Source: Streptomyces pactum
GTDB taxonomy: Bacteria; Actinomycetota; Actinomycetes; Streptomycetales; Streptomycetaceae
Direction: 5' to 3'
DNA: 64,000 bases
Assembly (NCBI RefSeq): GCF_016031615.1
Contig: NZ_JACYXC010000001.1
Span: forward strand, 6,076,001 to 6,140,000
A model generated the notes under the pieces. That model searched no databases and was not told where the DNA came from. It saw only the letters and a program-made list of their open reading frames with translations. Below are positions 51,813 through 61,186 of this stretch, piece by piece. Made by a program: the position numbers and the translations under genes. The first letter of the stretch is position 1. Each line of letters opens with the position of its first letter.

Positions 51813-52139
51813 TCAGGCCGAACGGCGCTGGCAGCCGACGCAGAACCGCGTGTACGGCAGGATCTCCAGGCGCTCCGCCGGGACGGGCTTGGCGCAGCCC
51901 AGGCAGGTCCCGTAGGTGCCGGCGGCGATCCGGGCGAACGCCTCGTCGATCTCCGCCAGCACCCGCCCGATGGCCTCCCGCTGCGCCGACATCAGGTGGT
52001 CGTCCGCGGTCTGGCCGGTCCCGCCGAGGGCCTGGAGCTGCGTCAGCCGGGCGTTGCGGGCCTGCTCCAGGCGCTGCCGGGCCTCGTGCACGGTCAGCCG
52101 AGCGGGACGGGGTTCGGTCCGGGGCGGGTCGAGCGACAT
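51813..52139 (-). CDS. DksA/TraR zinc-finger protein 2
   Basis: A 108-residue paralogue of the neighbour, with helix LTVHEARQRLEQARNARLTQLQAL...AQREAIGRVLAEIDEAFARIAAGTYG and finger CLGCAKPVPAERLEILPYTRFCVGCQRR. It is the first gene of the minus-strand group. ATG follows AAAGGGACACCC. A possible promoter region with palindromes is at 52329-52373, shared with the divergent kinase. A tandem pair of DksA-like genes here recalls SCO6164/SCO6165 of S. coelicolor. Confidence 0.88.
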   Translation of the reverse strand: MSLDPPRTEPRPARLTVHEARQRLEQARNARLTQLQALGGTGQTADDHLMSAQREAIGRVLAEIDEAFARIAAGTYGTCLGCAKPVPAERLEILPYTRFCVGCQRRSA

Positions 52140-52499
52140 GGGTGTCCCTTTCTCGGGCGGTGGACGTTGATACGCGGCAGGGCGCCGCCGGGACGGCCTC
52201 GCGGACCGGCCGCCGGGACGCCGCCGGCATCCCCTGCCGGGCCATGTCCCCACCATGACCTTTCTCCCGCCCGGTACCTATCCGGCGCAGGCCCCATCTC
52301 CCGGGGGCCGGGCACCCCCACCGCACCGGGAAATGGGTACGGCGACCACCCGGAAATGGGGCCCGGACCCCATCGACCCGGCCCGGGCCGGCGGGCAGCC
52401 TGGGCCGCAGGCCCGGTCGGGACCGGGGCCGCGGCTCACCTGGGGTGCGCGATGCCCGACAGTAGAGGCGAAGCGTTCATGTGAGGAGGCGTTCCCCCG
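52140..52499. promoter_or_regulatory. 360-bp divergent control region of dksA pair and two-component system
   Basis: Contains an 18-bp element ATGGGG-CCCGGA-CCCCAT (52356-52373) with perfect 6-bp arms, and the direct repeat GGAAATGGG at 52329-52337 and 52352-52360 (23-bp period). These are candidate sites for the adjacent NarL-type regulator. GAGGAGG before the kinase GTG is its ribosome site. No gene in the gap. Confidence 0.5.
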
Positions 52500-53459
52500 G
52501 TGTCCCTGTTCTGGCGGATCTTCGGGCTCAACGCCGTGGTGCTGGGCACGGCCACGGCGCTGCTGCTGCTGGCCCCGGTGACCGTCTCGGTCCCGGTCGT
52601 CCTGACCGAAGCCGTCATCCTGGTGTGCGGCCTGATCGTCATGCTGGTCGCCAACGCGGCCCTGCTGCGCTGGGGACTGTCCCCCCTGGAGCGCGTCACC
52701 CGGCTGATGACCACCGTCGACCTGCTCCGCCCCGGCCAGCGGATCGCCGCCGACCTGGGGCAGGGCGGCGAGGTGGCCGAGCTGACCCGCACCTTCAACG
52801 CGATGCTCGACCGGCTGGAGTCCGAGCGGGCCGCCAGCAGCGCCCGGGTGCTGATGGCGCAGGAGGCCGAGCGCCGCCGGATCGCCCACGAACTCCACGA
52901 CGAGGTCGGCCAGAGCATGACCGCGATCCTGCTCGCCCTGGAACGCGTCGCCGACGAGTCGGACGAACCGCTCCACGGCGAGCTGCGCCAGATCCAGGAG
53001 ATCACCCGTGCGAGCCTGGACGAGGTCCGCCGCCTGGTGCGTCGGCTGCGCCCCGGCGTCCTGGACGACCTCGGCCTGGTCAGCGCGCTGACCTCGCTCA
53101 CCAACGACTTCGCCACCCACGCCGGGCTGCGGGTGCGCCGCCGCATCGACGCCGACCTGCCGGCCCTGGACCGCGAGACGGAACTGGTGCTGTACCGGGT
53201 CGCGCAGGAGAGCCTGACCAACGTCGCCCGCCACGCCGACGCCACGCACGTGGAGGTGAGCCTGCGCCGGGCCGGTGACACCGTGGAGCTGGCCGTGGCG
53301 GACGACGGCCGCGGCACCGCGGCCACCTGCGAGGGCGCCGGCATACGCGGTATGCGGGAGAGGGCCCTCCTCATCGGCGCCACCTTCGACATCGCCCCCG
53401 CCCCCGGGGCCGGCACCCGGGTCCGGCTGACCGTCCCCGTCATCAGGAAGCCATCGTGA
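52500..53459 (+). CDS. Sensor histidine kinase (HisKA_3, NarL-type)
   Basis: A 319-residue membrane kinase: TM1 about 9-27, TM2 about 33-56, very short loop, HAMP about 57-112 (LSPLERVTRLMTTVDLLRPGQRI...AELTRTFNAMLDRL), HisKA_3 with ERRRIAHELHDEVGQSM (phospho-accepting His133), then HATPase with ESLTNVARHADATHVEV and DDGRG, GAGIRGMRERA. With almost no external domain it probably senses through the membrane or HAMP. GTG start; stop overlaps the regulator GTG. Confidence 0.92.
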   Translation: MSLFWRIFGLNAVVLGTATALLLLAPVTVSVPVVLTEAVILVCGLIVMLVANAALLRWGLSPLERVTRLMTTVDLLRPGQRIAADLGQGGEVAELTRTFNAMLDRLESERAASSARVLMAQEAERRRIAHELHDEVGQSMTAILLALERVADESDEPLHGELRQIQEITRASLDEVRRLVRRLRPGVLDDLGLVSALTSLTNDFATHAGLRVRRRIDADLPALDRETELVLYRVAQESLTNVARHADATHVEVSLRRAGDTVELAVADDGRGTAATCEGAGIRGMRERALLIGATFDIAPAPGAGTRVRLTVPVIRKPS

Positions 53460-54121
53460 CCATGTCCGTACCGTCCCCGATCCGCATCCTCCTCGCCGAC
53501 GACCACGCGCTGGTGCGCCGCGGGGTCCGGCTGATCCTCGACCGCGAACCGGACCTGCAGGTGGTCGCCGAGGCCGGGGACGGCGCCGAGGCCATCGACA
53601 TGGCCCGCAGCCACGACATCGACCTCGCCGTCCTGGACATCGCCATGCCCCGGCTGACCGGGCTGCAGGCCGCCCGGGAGCTGGCCGCGCTCAAACCCGG
53701 GCTGCGCATCCTCATGCTGACCATGCACGACAACGAGCAGTACTTCTTCCAGGCCCTGAAGGCCGGCGCCGGCGGATACGTGCTGAAGTCCGTCGCCGAC
53801 CGCGACCTGGTCGCCGCCTGCCGGGCCGCGATGCGCGACGAGCCGTTCCTGTACCCGGGCGCGGTCACCGCCCTCATCCGCAACTACCTGGACCGGGTCC
53901 GGCACGGCGAGGAGACCCCCGACCAGGTGCTGACCGCCCGCGAGGAGGAGGTGCTCAAGCTGGTCGCCGAGGGCCACTCCTCCAAGGAGATCGCCGAGAT
54001 CCTCTTCATCAGCGTGAAGACCGTCCAGCGGCACCGGACCAACCTGCTCCAGAAGCTGGGCCTGCGCGACCGGCTGGAACTGACCCGGTACGCCATCCGC
54101 GCCGGCCTCGTCGAACCCTGA
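53456..54121 (+). CDS. NarL/FixJ-family response regulator
   Basis: A 221-residue regulator: receiver domain with acidic pair in LADDH (15-16), phosphorylated Asp61 in LAVLDIAMPRL, and Lys in YVLKSV. A C-terminal LuxR-type HTH follows (TAREEEVLKLVAEGHSSKEIAEILFISVKTVQRHRTNLLQKLGLRDRLELTRYAI). GTG overlaps the kinase stop. The cluster (Rv1733c-like, DksA pair, MreB-like) suggests an OsdR/DevR-like role in dormancy or hypoxia, which is inference. Confidence 0.92.
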   Translation: MTMSVPSPIRILLADDHALVRRGVRLILDREPDLQVVAEAGDGAEAIDMARSHDIDLAVLDIAMPRLTGLQAARELAALKPGLRILMLTMHDNEQYFFQALKAGAGGYVLKSVADRDLVAACRAAMRDEPFLYPGAVTALIRNYLDRVRHGEETPDQVLTAREEEVLKLVAEGHSSKEIAEILFISVKTVQRHRTNLLQKLGLRDRLELTRYAIRAGLVEP

Positions 54122-54213
54122 CCCCGGCGGCCACCGGCCGCCCCCACCCAGCACCGGGCCACCCGCCGGAGCGCCCCGCGCGCCCGGCCCCGGTCACACC
54201 GAAGGGACGGTGC

Positions 54214-54627
54214 ATGCACCGGTCACCACGCACCGCCCCGGGCGTGCGCGGCCGTCGCCGCCCCGCGGCCGCGCTCGCCGCGCTGGTGGCCGCCCTGGTG
54301 CTGGCCCTCGCCGTCGCCGGCACCGGCGCGCCGGGCCCGCCCGCCGGACCGGTCACGGCGGGCGCGGCCGCCGCCCAGCACCTCGACGCCGCCCAGCACG
54401 CGGACGACGGAAGCCTGCCGGGGCCCACCGCCCGCGTCCGGCTCCCGCGCGACCCGCTGGGCGAGCGCACCACGCCCCCGGGCCACCACCCGCTCCCGCC
54501 GCGCGGCGCCGCCGCCGTCCCGTCCGGCCCGGTCCGCACCGCGCCGGCCACCTCGGACCTCCCTCTCGCCACCGTCCCGCAGTCCCGGGACCGCGGGCGC
54601 GCCCCACCCGTACCTCCAGGCAGCTGA
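54214..54627 (+). CDS. Small secreted Pro-rich protein
   Basis: A 137-residue protein with basic N-terminus and hydrophobic export segment (PAAALAALVAALVLALAVAGTGAPG, about 17-41), followed by a Pro/Ala/His-rich unstructured part (TARVRLPRDPLGERTTPPGHHPLPPRGAAAV). ATG follows GAAGGGACGGTGC. No family recognised. It sits between the two-component system and secDF; whether it is their target is unknown. Confidence 0.55.
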   Translation: MHRSPRTAPGVRGRRRPAAALAALVAALVLALAVAGTGAPGPPAGPVTAGAAAAQHLDAAQHADDGSLPGPTARVRLPRDPLGERTTPPGHHPLPPRGAAAVPSGPVRTAPATSDLPLATVPQSRDRGRAPPVPPGS

Positions 54628-54699
54628 CACCCGCTCCCCGCTCTTTCTTCCCCCTTCACCGCGCCGTCCGGCGGCCGCGGTGTGCCCTGGAGGCTCCTG

Positions 54700-57084
54700 G
54701 TGAGAAAACGTTCCACAGCAAACCGTTCGGCACGGCTGAGGGCGATCTTCGCCCTCCTGGTGGTCGGCGTGTCGGTCTGGGTCGCCGTCGCGGTACCGGT
54801 CCGGCTCGGACTCGATCTGCGCGGCGGCACCCAGATCGTGCTGGAAACCCGCTCCACCCCCACCGTCGAGGCCGACGACGAGGTCACCGACCGCACCCTG
54901 GAGGTGCTGCGCGGCCGGATCGACGCGCTGGGCGTCGCCGAACCCACCATGGTCCGCTCCGGCAGCAACCGGATCATCGTGGAACTGCCCGGCGTGCAGG
55001 ACCCCGAGGAGGCCGCCGAGACCCTCGGCCGCACCGCCCAGCTCACCTTCCACCCGGTGCTGGGCACCGCCCCCCGGGACGAGCCGAAGCCCGGCCGTAC
55101 CCCCGAGCGGGACAAGGAGAGCGTGCTGCCCGACGAGTCCGGCACCCCGCTGCGACTGGGCCCCGCCGCCATCACCGGCAAGGACGTCAAGGGCGCCGAC
55201 GCCGGCTACGACGCGCAGGGCGGCGGCTGGCACGTCACCGTGGACTTCCGCGGCTCCGGACGGGACAGCTGGGCGAAGCTCACCGGCGAGGCGGCCTGCC
55301 AGGCGGCCGGCGACCCCACCCGCCGGGTCGCCATCGTCCTGGACGACACCGTCATCTCCTCCCCCCAGGTCGATCCGTCCGTCTCCTGCCGCGTCGGCAT
55401 GACCGACGGCTCCACCCGCATCACCGGCTCCTTCGACCGCGACGAGGCGCGCCAGCTGGCCCTGCTCATCAGCGGCGGCGCGCTGCCGGTGCCGGTGGAG
55501 ATCGTCGAGCAGCGCACCGTCGGCCCCACCCTGGGCGAGGAGGCCATCCGGGCCAGCGCCTGGGCCGCCGCCATCGGCACCGCGCTGACCGCGCTCTTCG
55601 TCATCGCCGTCTACCGGCTCATGGGCGCGCTGGCCACCCTGGCCCTGCTCGCCTACGGCGTCATCTCCTACGCGGCGCTGGCCGCGCTCGGCGCCACCCT
55701 CACCCTGCCCGGCCTGGCCGGCTTCGTGCTGGCCATCGGCATGGCCGTGGACGCCAACGTCCTGGTCTTCGAACGGGCCCGGGAGGAATACGCGGCCCGT
55801 GGCCGGCCCAGCACCCGCTCGTCGATGGCCGCCGGGTTCCGCAACGCCCTCAGCGCCATCGCCGACTCCAACATCACCACCCTGATCGCCGCCGCCCTGC
55901 TGTTCTTCTTCGCCTCCGGCCCGGTCCGGGGCTTCGGCGTCACCCTCGGCATCGGCGTCCTCGCCTCGATGGTCAGCGCACTGGTGATCACCCGGGTGCT
56001 GGCCGAGTTCGCCGCCGGCCGGCCCGCCGTCCGGAAGCGGCCCCGGATCAGCGGCATCGCCCACACCGGCGTCGTCCGGGACCGGCTGCTGCGCCGTGGT
56101 CCGCAGCTGATGCGCCGGCCGCGGCGCTGGCTGGCCACGTCCCTGATCGCCGCCGTGCTGGCCGGTTCCGGCATCGCGGTGCGCGGCCTGGACCTGGGCG
56201 TGGAGTTCACCGGCGGCCGGCTCATCGAGTACCGGACGTCCGCCTCCGTCGATCCGGACCGGGCCCGCTCCGCGCTCGCCGACGCCGGCTTCCCCCGCGC
56301 CGTCGTCCAGTCCTCCGGCGACCGCAACCTCACGGTGCGCACCGGGAAACTCACCGAGGCCGAGGAGGAGAAGGTCACCTCCACCGTGAAGGAGCTGGGC
56401 GGGAAGAGCACCGGCAAGCTCCGCGACGAGCTGATCGGCCCCAGCCTCAGCAAGGAGCTGCGGCAGGGGGCGCTGATCGCCCTGGCGGTGGCCCTCGGCG
56501 CCCAGCTGCTCTACCTCGCGGCGCGCTTCCGCTGGGTGTTCGGCGCGGCCGCGGTCGCCGCCCTCGCCCACGACGTGGTCATCCTGGTGGGCGTCTTCGC
56601 CTGGCTCGGCAAGTCGATCGACGGGGTGTTCCTGGCCGCGCTGCTGACCGTCATCGGCTACTCGGTGAACGACTCGGTGGTCCTGTTCGACCGCGTCCGG
56701 GAGCTGTGCCGGCGGGACCGCGCGGAACCGACCGCGCGGCTGGTGAACGACGCGATCCTGCAGACCCTGCCGCGCACCGTCAACACCGGCATCGGGGCGG
56801 GCTTCATCCTCACCGCCCTGGTGGTGCTGGGCGGCGAATCGCTCACCGACTTCGCCTTCGCGCTCCTGCTCGGCCTGGTCGTGGGCACCTACTCGTCGGT
56901 CTTCACCGCCGCCCCGGTGGCGGTCGAACTCGCCCGGCACGACCGCCGCTCCGCCCCGGGACGGCGCCACCGCGGCGGCGAGCCGGCCGGGAAGCGGCCC
57001 GGGACCGGACCCGCGGCCGGCCCGGAACCCGCGGACGGGCCCCGCACACCGGCCGGGCGCGCCGGGCGGGACGCGAGCGGGTGA
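54700..57084 (+). CDS. secDF: Fused SecD-SecF protein-export membrane protein
   Basis: An RND-type translocation motor of 794 residues fusing SecD and SecF, which pulls exported proteins using the proton gradient. Visible are the SecD D1 motif LGLDLRGGTQIVLE, the P1 ferredoxin-like domain, the D4 helix GFVLAIGMAVDANVLVFERAREE, then the SecF half with LDLGVEFTGGRLIEYR and GYSVNDSVVLFDRVRE. About 12 membrane helices in total. A Pro/Gly/Arg-rich C-terminal tail ends the chain. The GTG at 54700 follows TGGAGGCTCCTG. Streptomyces usually also have separate secD and secF elsewhere, so this is probably the second copy. Confidence 0.93.
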   Translation: MRKRSTANRSARLRAIFALLVVGVSVWVAVAVPVRLGLDLRGGTQIVLETRSTPTVEADDEVTDRTLEVLRGRIDALGVAEPTMVRSGSNRIIVELPGVQDPEEAAETLGRTAQLTFHPVLGTAPRDEPKPGRTPERDKESVLPDESGTPLRLGPAAITGKDVKGADAGYDAQGGGWHVTVDFRGSGRDSWAKLTGEAACQAAGDPTRRVAIVLDDTVISSPQVDPSVSCRVGMTDGSTRITGSFDRDEARQLALLISGGALPVPVEIVEQRTVGPTLGEEAIRASAWAAAIGTALTALFVIAVYRLMGALATLALLAYGVISYAALAALGATLTLPGLAGFVLAIGMAVDANVLVFERAREEYAARGRPSTRSSMAAGFRNALSAIADSNITTLIAAALLFFFASGPVRGFGVTLGIGVLASMVSALVITRVLAEFAAGRPAVRKRPRISGIAHTGVVRDRLLRRGPQLMRRPRRWLATSLIAAVLAGSGIAVRGLDLGVEFTGGRLIEYRTSASVDPDRARSALADAGFPRAVVQSSGDRNLTVRTGKLTEAEEEKVTSTVKELGGKSTGKLRDELIGPSLSKELRQGALIALAVALGAQLLYLAARFRWVFGAAAVAALAHDVVILVGVFAWLGKSIDGVFLAALLTVIGYSVNDSVVLFDRVRELCRRDRAEPTARLVNDAILQTLPRTVNTGIGAGFILTALVVLGGESLTDFAFALLLGLVVGTYSSVFTAAPVAVELARHDRRSAPGRRHRGGEPAGKRPGTGPAAGPEPADGPRTPAGRAGRDASG

Positions 57085-57631
57085 CCGGCCGGGACGGCGA
57101 CCGGGTGACCGGCCGGGAGGAGGACCTGCGCACCCGCGGCGGCCCCGCCCGCTGACCGGCCGGACGCCCGGCGGGTCCCCGTGCCGTCCGGGCCGGGCCG
57201 GTGGGTCCCGGTCCGGACGGTCCCGTCCGGTCGCGGGCAGGTCTCCCGGGCGGGTCCGGCACGGGCCCCGGCCGGGGTGGCCCCGGGGCGGCCTCCGGGG
57301 CCGTTCGGCCTGCCGGGCGGCCGGCGGGCCCGGGCGGGCGGTCCCCGGACGTCCGTGACCGCCACCGCGCCCGGGCCGGTACCGCCCGGTCCCGGCCCCC
57401 GGCGGGGGTCCGGCGGGGACGTCCGCCCGGTTCCCCGGCGCCGCCCCGTGCCTCGGCCCCGGCCGGGGCACGGGGCCCGGGGCCCGCGCCCCCGCGGGGA
57501 CGTCCGCCCGGGCCCGGAGATCCGCGGCCGGGAGCGCGCGGGCGGCGCCGTGGGGCCGCGTTCACCCTGCGGCCATCCCCCGGTGACGGGCGGGCAACCG
57601 GGTGTCGGATGCACATGGTTCGATGGGGGGC
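57085..57631. other. 547-bp intergenic region, no gene seen
   Basis: Extremely GC-rich, low complexity. It starts within a 17-bp direct repeat (CGGGTGACCGGCCGGGA at 57078-57094 and 57102-57118) that includes the secDF stop codon. Otherwise only short GC palindromes. Confidence 0.5.
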
Positions 57632-58459
57632 ATGATGGAGCAATTTCTCGCCAGTGACCTCTCCGACGTCGAGGAGGCGGTCCGCAAGGCGGCCGCGGCC
57701 GAGGTCCTGCCGCGCTTTCGGCAGCTGGCCGACCACGAGGTGCTGCGCAAGAACGGCCCGCACGACCTGGTGACCGTCGCCGACCGGCTCGCCGAGGAAC
57801 ACCTCACCGCCTCGCTCACCGCCCTGCTGCCGGGCTCCGCGGTGGTCGGCGAGGAAGCGGTGCACGCCGACCCGTCGCTGCTCGTCGCGCTCAGCGGCGA
57901 CGCCCCGGTGTGGATCGTGGACCCGGTGGACGGCACCCGGCAGTTCGTGCACGGCGATCCGGGCTTCGCCTGCCTGGTGGCGCTGGCGCACCGGGGCGAG
58001 GTGCTGGCCTCCTGGACGTACGCGCCGGCCCTGGACCTGATGGCGGTGGCGCGCCGCGGGCAGGGCGCCCGGCTGGACGGCGAGCCGCTGGCCGCCGGCT
58101 CCCCGGCCCCGGGCGCGGTGCTCCAGGTGGCGATATCCCACTACGACTTCACCACCGACGAACAGAAGCGCGCCCTGGCCGGGCTGACCACCGACGGGGT
58201 GGCGCCGCGCCCGTGCGGCTCGGCCGGCCTGGAGTACCTGGCCGTGGCGCGCGGCGCGCTGGACGCCGTCGCGTTCTCCTGGGAGAACGCCTGGGACCAC
58301 GCGGCCGGGCTGCTGCTGGTGGCGGAGGCCGGGGGAGCGAGCGCCACCGTCGCGGGCGAGCCGTTCCGGATCGCGGGCGGTAACGCGCTGCCGTTCACCG
58401 CGGCGCGGGACGAGGCGACCGCACGGCATATTCTGAGCCTGCTGGCCACGGCCGGCTGA
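57632..58459 (+). CDS. Inositol monophosphatase-family protein
   Basis: A Li+-sensitive phosphatase-superfamily enzyme of 275 residues. Metal sites are visible: DLVTVADRLAEE, GEEAVH, WIVDPVDGTRQFVHG and the C-terminal ENAWDHAAGLLLVAEAGG. Members hydrolyse inositol phosphate, histidinol phosphate or PAP; the general family annotation is the safe one. ATG at 57632 follows GGGGGG directly. No operon partner is obvious, though the oxidoreductase gene follows 54 bp later on the same strand. Confidence 0.9.
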   Translation: MMEQFLASDLSDVEEAVRKAAAAEVLPRFRQLADHEVLRKNGPHDLVTVADRLAEEHLTASLTALLPGSAVVGEEAVHADPSLLVALSGDAPVWIVDPVDGTRQFVHGDPGFACLVALAHRGEVLASWTYAPALDLMAVARRGQGARLDGEPLAAGSPAPGAVLQVAISHYDFTTDEQKRALAGLTTDGVAPRPCGSAGLEYLAVARGALDAVAFSWENAWDHAAGLLLVAEAGGASATVAGEPFRIAGGNALPFTAARDEATARHILSLLATAG

Positions 58460-58513
58460 CGGGTCCTCGGCGCAGGCCGCCAAGGGACGCCCCGCGACGG
58501 CGAGGAGGACGAG

Positions 58514-59932
58514 GTGGCGTCGATGCTCGATGCGGTGGTGGTGGGGGCCGGCCCCAACGGGCTGACCGCGGCCGTCGAACTCGCCCGGCGCGGACTGTCG
58601 GTGGCGGTCTTCGAGGCCGCGGACACGATCGGCGGCGGCGCCCGTACCGAGGAGCTGACGCTGCCCGGCTTCCGGCACGACCCGTGCTCCGCCGTGCATC
58701 CGCTCGGCGTCGGGTCGCCCGCCTTCCGGGACATGCCGCTGCACCGGCACGGGCTGGAGTGGCTCCACCCCGAGCTGCCGCTGGCCCACCCCTTCCCGGA
58801 CGGGACCGCCGCGGTGCTGGCCCGTTCGGTGGGCGAGACCGCGTCCTCCCTGGGCTCCCGTGACGCGGGGGCCTACCGGCGGCTGGTCGCGCCCTTCCTG
58901 GGCCGCTGGGACACCCTGTCCCAGGACGTGCTGCGGACCCAGTGGCTGGGCCTGCCCCGGGACCCGGTCACCTGGGCCCGCTTCGGTCTGCTGGCGGGCC
59001 CGCCGGCCGCCCTCCTCAACCGCCGGTTCCGCAACGCCAGGGCCCGCGGCATGCTCGCCGGGCTCGCCGCGCACGCCGTCGCCCCGCTCACCGGGATCGC
59101 CACCGGCGGCATCGCCCTCACCTTCGCGCTCGCCGCCCACGAGGTCGGCTGGCCGGTGCCGCGCGGCGGCTCCCAGGCCATCTCCGACGCCCTCGGCTCC
59201 TGGCTGCGGGAGCTGGGCGGCGCGGTGCACACCGGGTTCGAGGTCAAACGGCTGGACGACCTGCCGCCGACCCGGGCGTACGTCTTCGACACCTCGCCCA
59301 CCGCGCTGGCCCGGATCGCCGGACTGGGCGACGCCTACCGGCGCTACCGCTACGGCGCCAGCGTCTTCAAGATCGATTACGCGCTGACCGGGCCGGTGCC
59401 GTGGACCGCGCCCGCGGCCCGCCGGGCCGGCACCGTCCACCTCGGCCCCACCAGCGGCGACATCGACGCCGCGCTGCGGGCCGCGGTCGAGGGCCGGGAC
59501 CCCTCGGTACCGTTCCTGATCACCGCTCAGCCCTCGCTCATCGACCCCACCCGGGCCCCGGAGGGCCGGCACACCTTCTGGGTGTACGGGCACGTGCCCA
59601 ACGGCTGGACCGGCGACGCCACCGAGGTGATCGAGCGCCAGATCGAGCGGTTCGCGCCCGGTTTCCGGGACCTGGTCCTGGCCCGCGCCACCGCCGGGCC
59701 GCCCCAGGTGGCCGCGCGCAACGCGAACTACGTGGGTGGCGACTTCGCCTGCGGCGCCTTCCAGGGGCTCACCGCGGTCCTGCGGCCCAAGCTGACCCGG
59801 GTGCCGTACACCACCGCCCACCCGGCCGTCTTCCTGTGCTCGGCCGCGACCCCGCCCGGCCCCGGGGTGCACGGAATGTCCGGTCACCACGCGGCCCGCG
59901 CGGTGTGGCGGCGCCTGCGCGCCCGGCCCTGA
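58514..59932 (+). CDS. FAD-dependent oxidoreductase (phytoene desaturase-like)
   Basis: A 472-residue amine-oxidase/CrtI-type flavoprotein. The N-terminal dinucleotide-binding [49 protein letters not shown] is diagnostic. The C-terminal part has [29 protein letters not shown] and the FAD motif [24 protein letters not shown]. The family includes carotenoid desaturases and the eukaryotic PYROXD2; no crt genes are near, so the substrate is unknown. GTG follows GGAGGACGAG. Probably co-transcribed with the phosphatase. Confidence 0.88.
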   Translation: MASMLDAVVVGAGPNGLTAAVELARRGLSVAVFEAADTIGGGARTEELTLPGFRHDPCSAVHPLGVGSPAFRDMPLHRHGLEWLHPELPLAHPFPDGTAAVLARSVGETASSLGSRDAGAYRRLVAPFLGRWDTLSQDVLRTQWLGLPRDPVTWARFGLLAGPPAALLNRRFRNARARGMLAGLAAHAVAPLTGIATGGIALTFALAAHEVGWPVPRGGSQAISDALGSWLRELGGAVHTGFEVKRLDDLPPTRAYVFDTSPTALARIAGLGDAYRRYRYGASVFKIDYALTGPVPWTAPAARRAGTVHLGPTSGDIDAALRAAVEGRDPSVPFLITAQPSLIDPTRAPEGRHTFWVYGHVPNGWTGDATEVIERQIERFAPGFRDLVLARATAGPPQVAARNANYVGGDFACGAFQGLTAVLRPKLTRVPYTTAHPAVFLCSAATPPGPGVHGMSGHHAARAVWRRLRARP

Positions 59933-60454
59933 CCCGGCCCCGGCCCGGCTGCCGACCGGCCCCCGGCTCGGGCCGCGGGCCCGTCCGCGGCTCCGGGCGT
60001 CCCGGGCCCCGGCACGTCCCCGGCCCTGGCGCGCCCTGCGGAGGCGGGGCGTATCCCGTCCGCCTCCGCCGGCGACCGGCCGGAACGGTTCACCGGCCGG
60101 AACACCAGGCCGGCCGTCCGCCGGCCGGTGCGGAGACAGGAGACAGGAGGCCGGGGGCGGGAGACAGGAAGGGGAGACGGAGGTGGGGCGCCGGCGGAAA
60201 GGGGGAGAGTTCCGCCGGCGCCCCCGGGCGGGCACCGCTGCTGAGAGGCGTCAGCGTCGCGGCGGCCCGCCGGTCCGGTGACCCGCCCCCGCCCCCCGGG
60301 CACTCGGGAGGGGAGCGCCGCGCCGGGCACTCGGGGGAGGAGGATGCCGCGCGGGGCGGGGGCGGGAGTTCGTCGGGGCGCGCGGCTTTGCGTCATCCCC
60401 CGGGCGGGTTCCGCCGGGGGCGCGGCCGTTCGCGCCGTGGGGCCGAGGTGCCGG
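59933..60454. other. 522-bp intergenic region with repeats and a hairpin
   Basis: ACCGGCCGGAAC is repeated at about 60071 and 60091. GGAGACAGG-type purine repeats fill 60130-60180. The strong hairpin at 60185-60224 follows. No gene is supportable. Confidence 0.55.
60185..60224. terminator. 15-bp perfect hairpin
   Basis: GGGGCGCCGGCGGAA (60185-60199) pairs perfectly with TTCCGCCGGCGCCCC (60210-60224) around a purine loop AGGGGGAGAG. It lies between convergent genes, so it is a likely bidirectional terminator. Confidence 0.75.
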
Positions 60455-61060
60455 TCAGCGGTCGTCCGGCCGCCGCCGTGGCCGGGGCTCGAAACCGACC
60501 CGCCGCCCCCGCAGCCGGTCGGCCCCGCGCGGCGGGGCACCGCAGGTCCGGGTGCCCGCGGCACCGGCCGCGGCGGGCGCCGGGTCGCCGGGCGGATCGT
60601 CCGCGTCCGGCTGCCGCCCGCCGGCCGGACGCCGGCACCGGTGCGCGTTCTCCCGCATCCGGTACTCCAGCTTCTCCCGCTCGGTGGGGCTGCGGAAGAG
60701 CGTGGCCTCCCACGGGTCGCCGCCGTCCGCCGGCCGGAGCGTCAGCGCGCCCTTCGCACCGTCCCATCCGACCACCTTCCCCACCCGCATCCGGAGCGTG
60801 TCCGTCACCACGGCCCCCGGGCCCGGCACCGGGTGCGGCGCCTTGCCCTCCGCCGCCAGTCCCTTGGTGATCAGCTCGGTGAGCCGCCGCACGTCCGCGA
60901 CCGTGGCCCCGCCCAGCTCGACCCGCGCCGTGGGCGTCGCCTGCGCGATGCTGCGCGTCGTCGCCAGGTACGGCAGGGCCACACCGGCCGCGGTGAGTGC
61001 GGCCCGCAGCTGAGCGGTTGCCACGCCGGCCTCTCGGGCCGCGTCTTCCCACGTGGTCAT
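60455..61060 (-). CDS. Uncharacterised protein
   Basis: A 201-residue soluble protein: MTTWEDAAREAGVATAQLRAALTAAGVALPYLATTRSIAQATPTARVELGGATVADVRRLTELITKGLAAE is helical, and VVTDTLRMRVGKVVGWDGAKGALTLRPADGGDPWEATLFR beta-rich. The Arg/Pro-rich C-terminus (about 145-201) looks disordered. ATG follows GGAGGACCC, a strong site, and the frame has coding composition. I recognise no family. It is divergent from the NsdA-like regulator, suggesting a shared control region. Confidence 0.6.
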   Translation of the reverse strand: MTTWEDAAREAGVATAQLRAALTAAGVALPYLATTRSIAQATPTARVELGGATVADVRRLTELITKGLAAEGKAPHPVPGPGAVVTDTLRMRVGKVVGWDGAKGALTLRPADGGDPWEATLFRSPTEREKLEYRMRENAHRCRRPAGGRQPDADDPPGDPAPAAAGAAGTRTCGAPPRGADRLRGRRVGFEPRPRRRPDDR

Positions 61061-61186
61061 GGGTCCTCCGGGGACGGGTGTACTTTCCTCGCCCTACGCA
61101 ACCGTCTGGCCGCGGCTATCGGTACCGTCGGGGCCCGAGCGGTTTTGAAACGCGTAAAACGGGGTTTCGTACGGGGAGTTGACAAC

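Noticed and set aside
54223..57471. 1,082-codon minus-strand frame opposite secDF
   Set aside because: Antisense shadow of SecDF; rich in G, E, Q, H and V from reversed codon bias, with no recognisable domain.
56903..60235. 1,110-codon minus-strand frame opposite the phosphatase and oxidoreductase genes
   Set aside because: Spans two clearly identified plus-strand genes and non-coding sequence with no domain.
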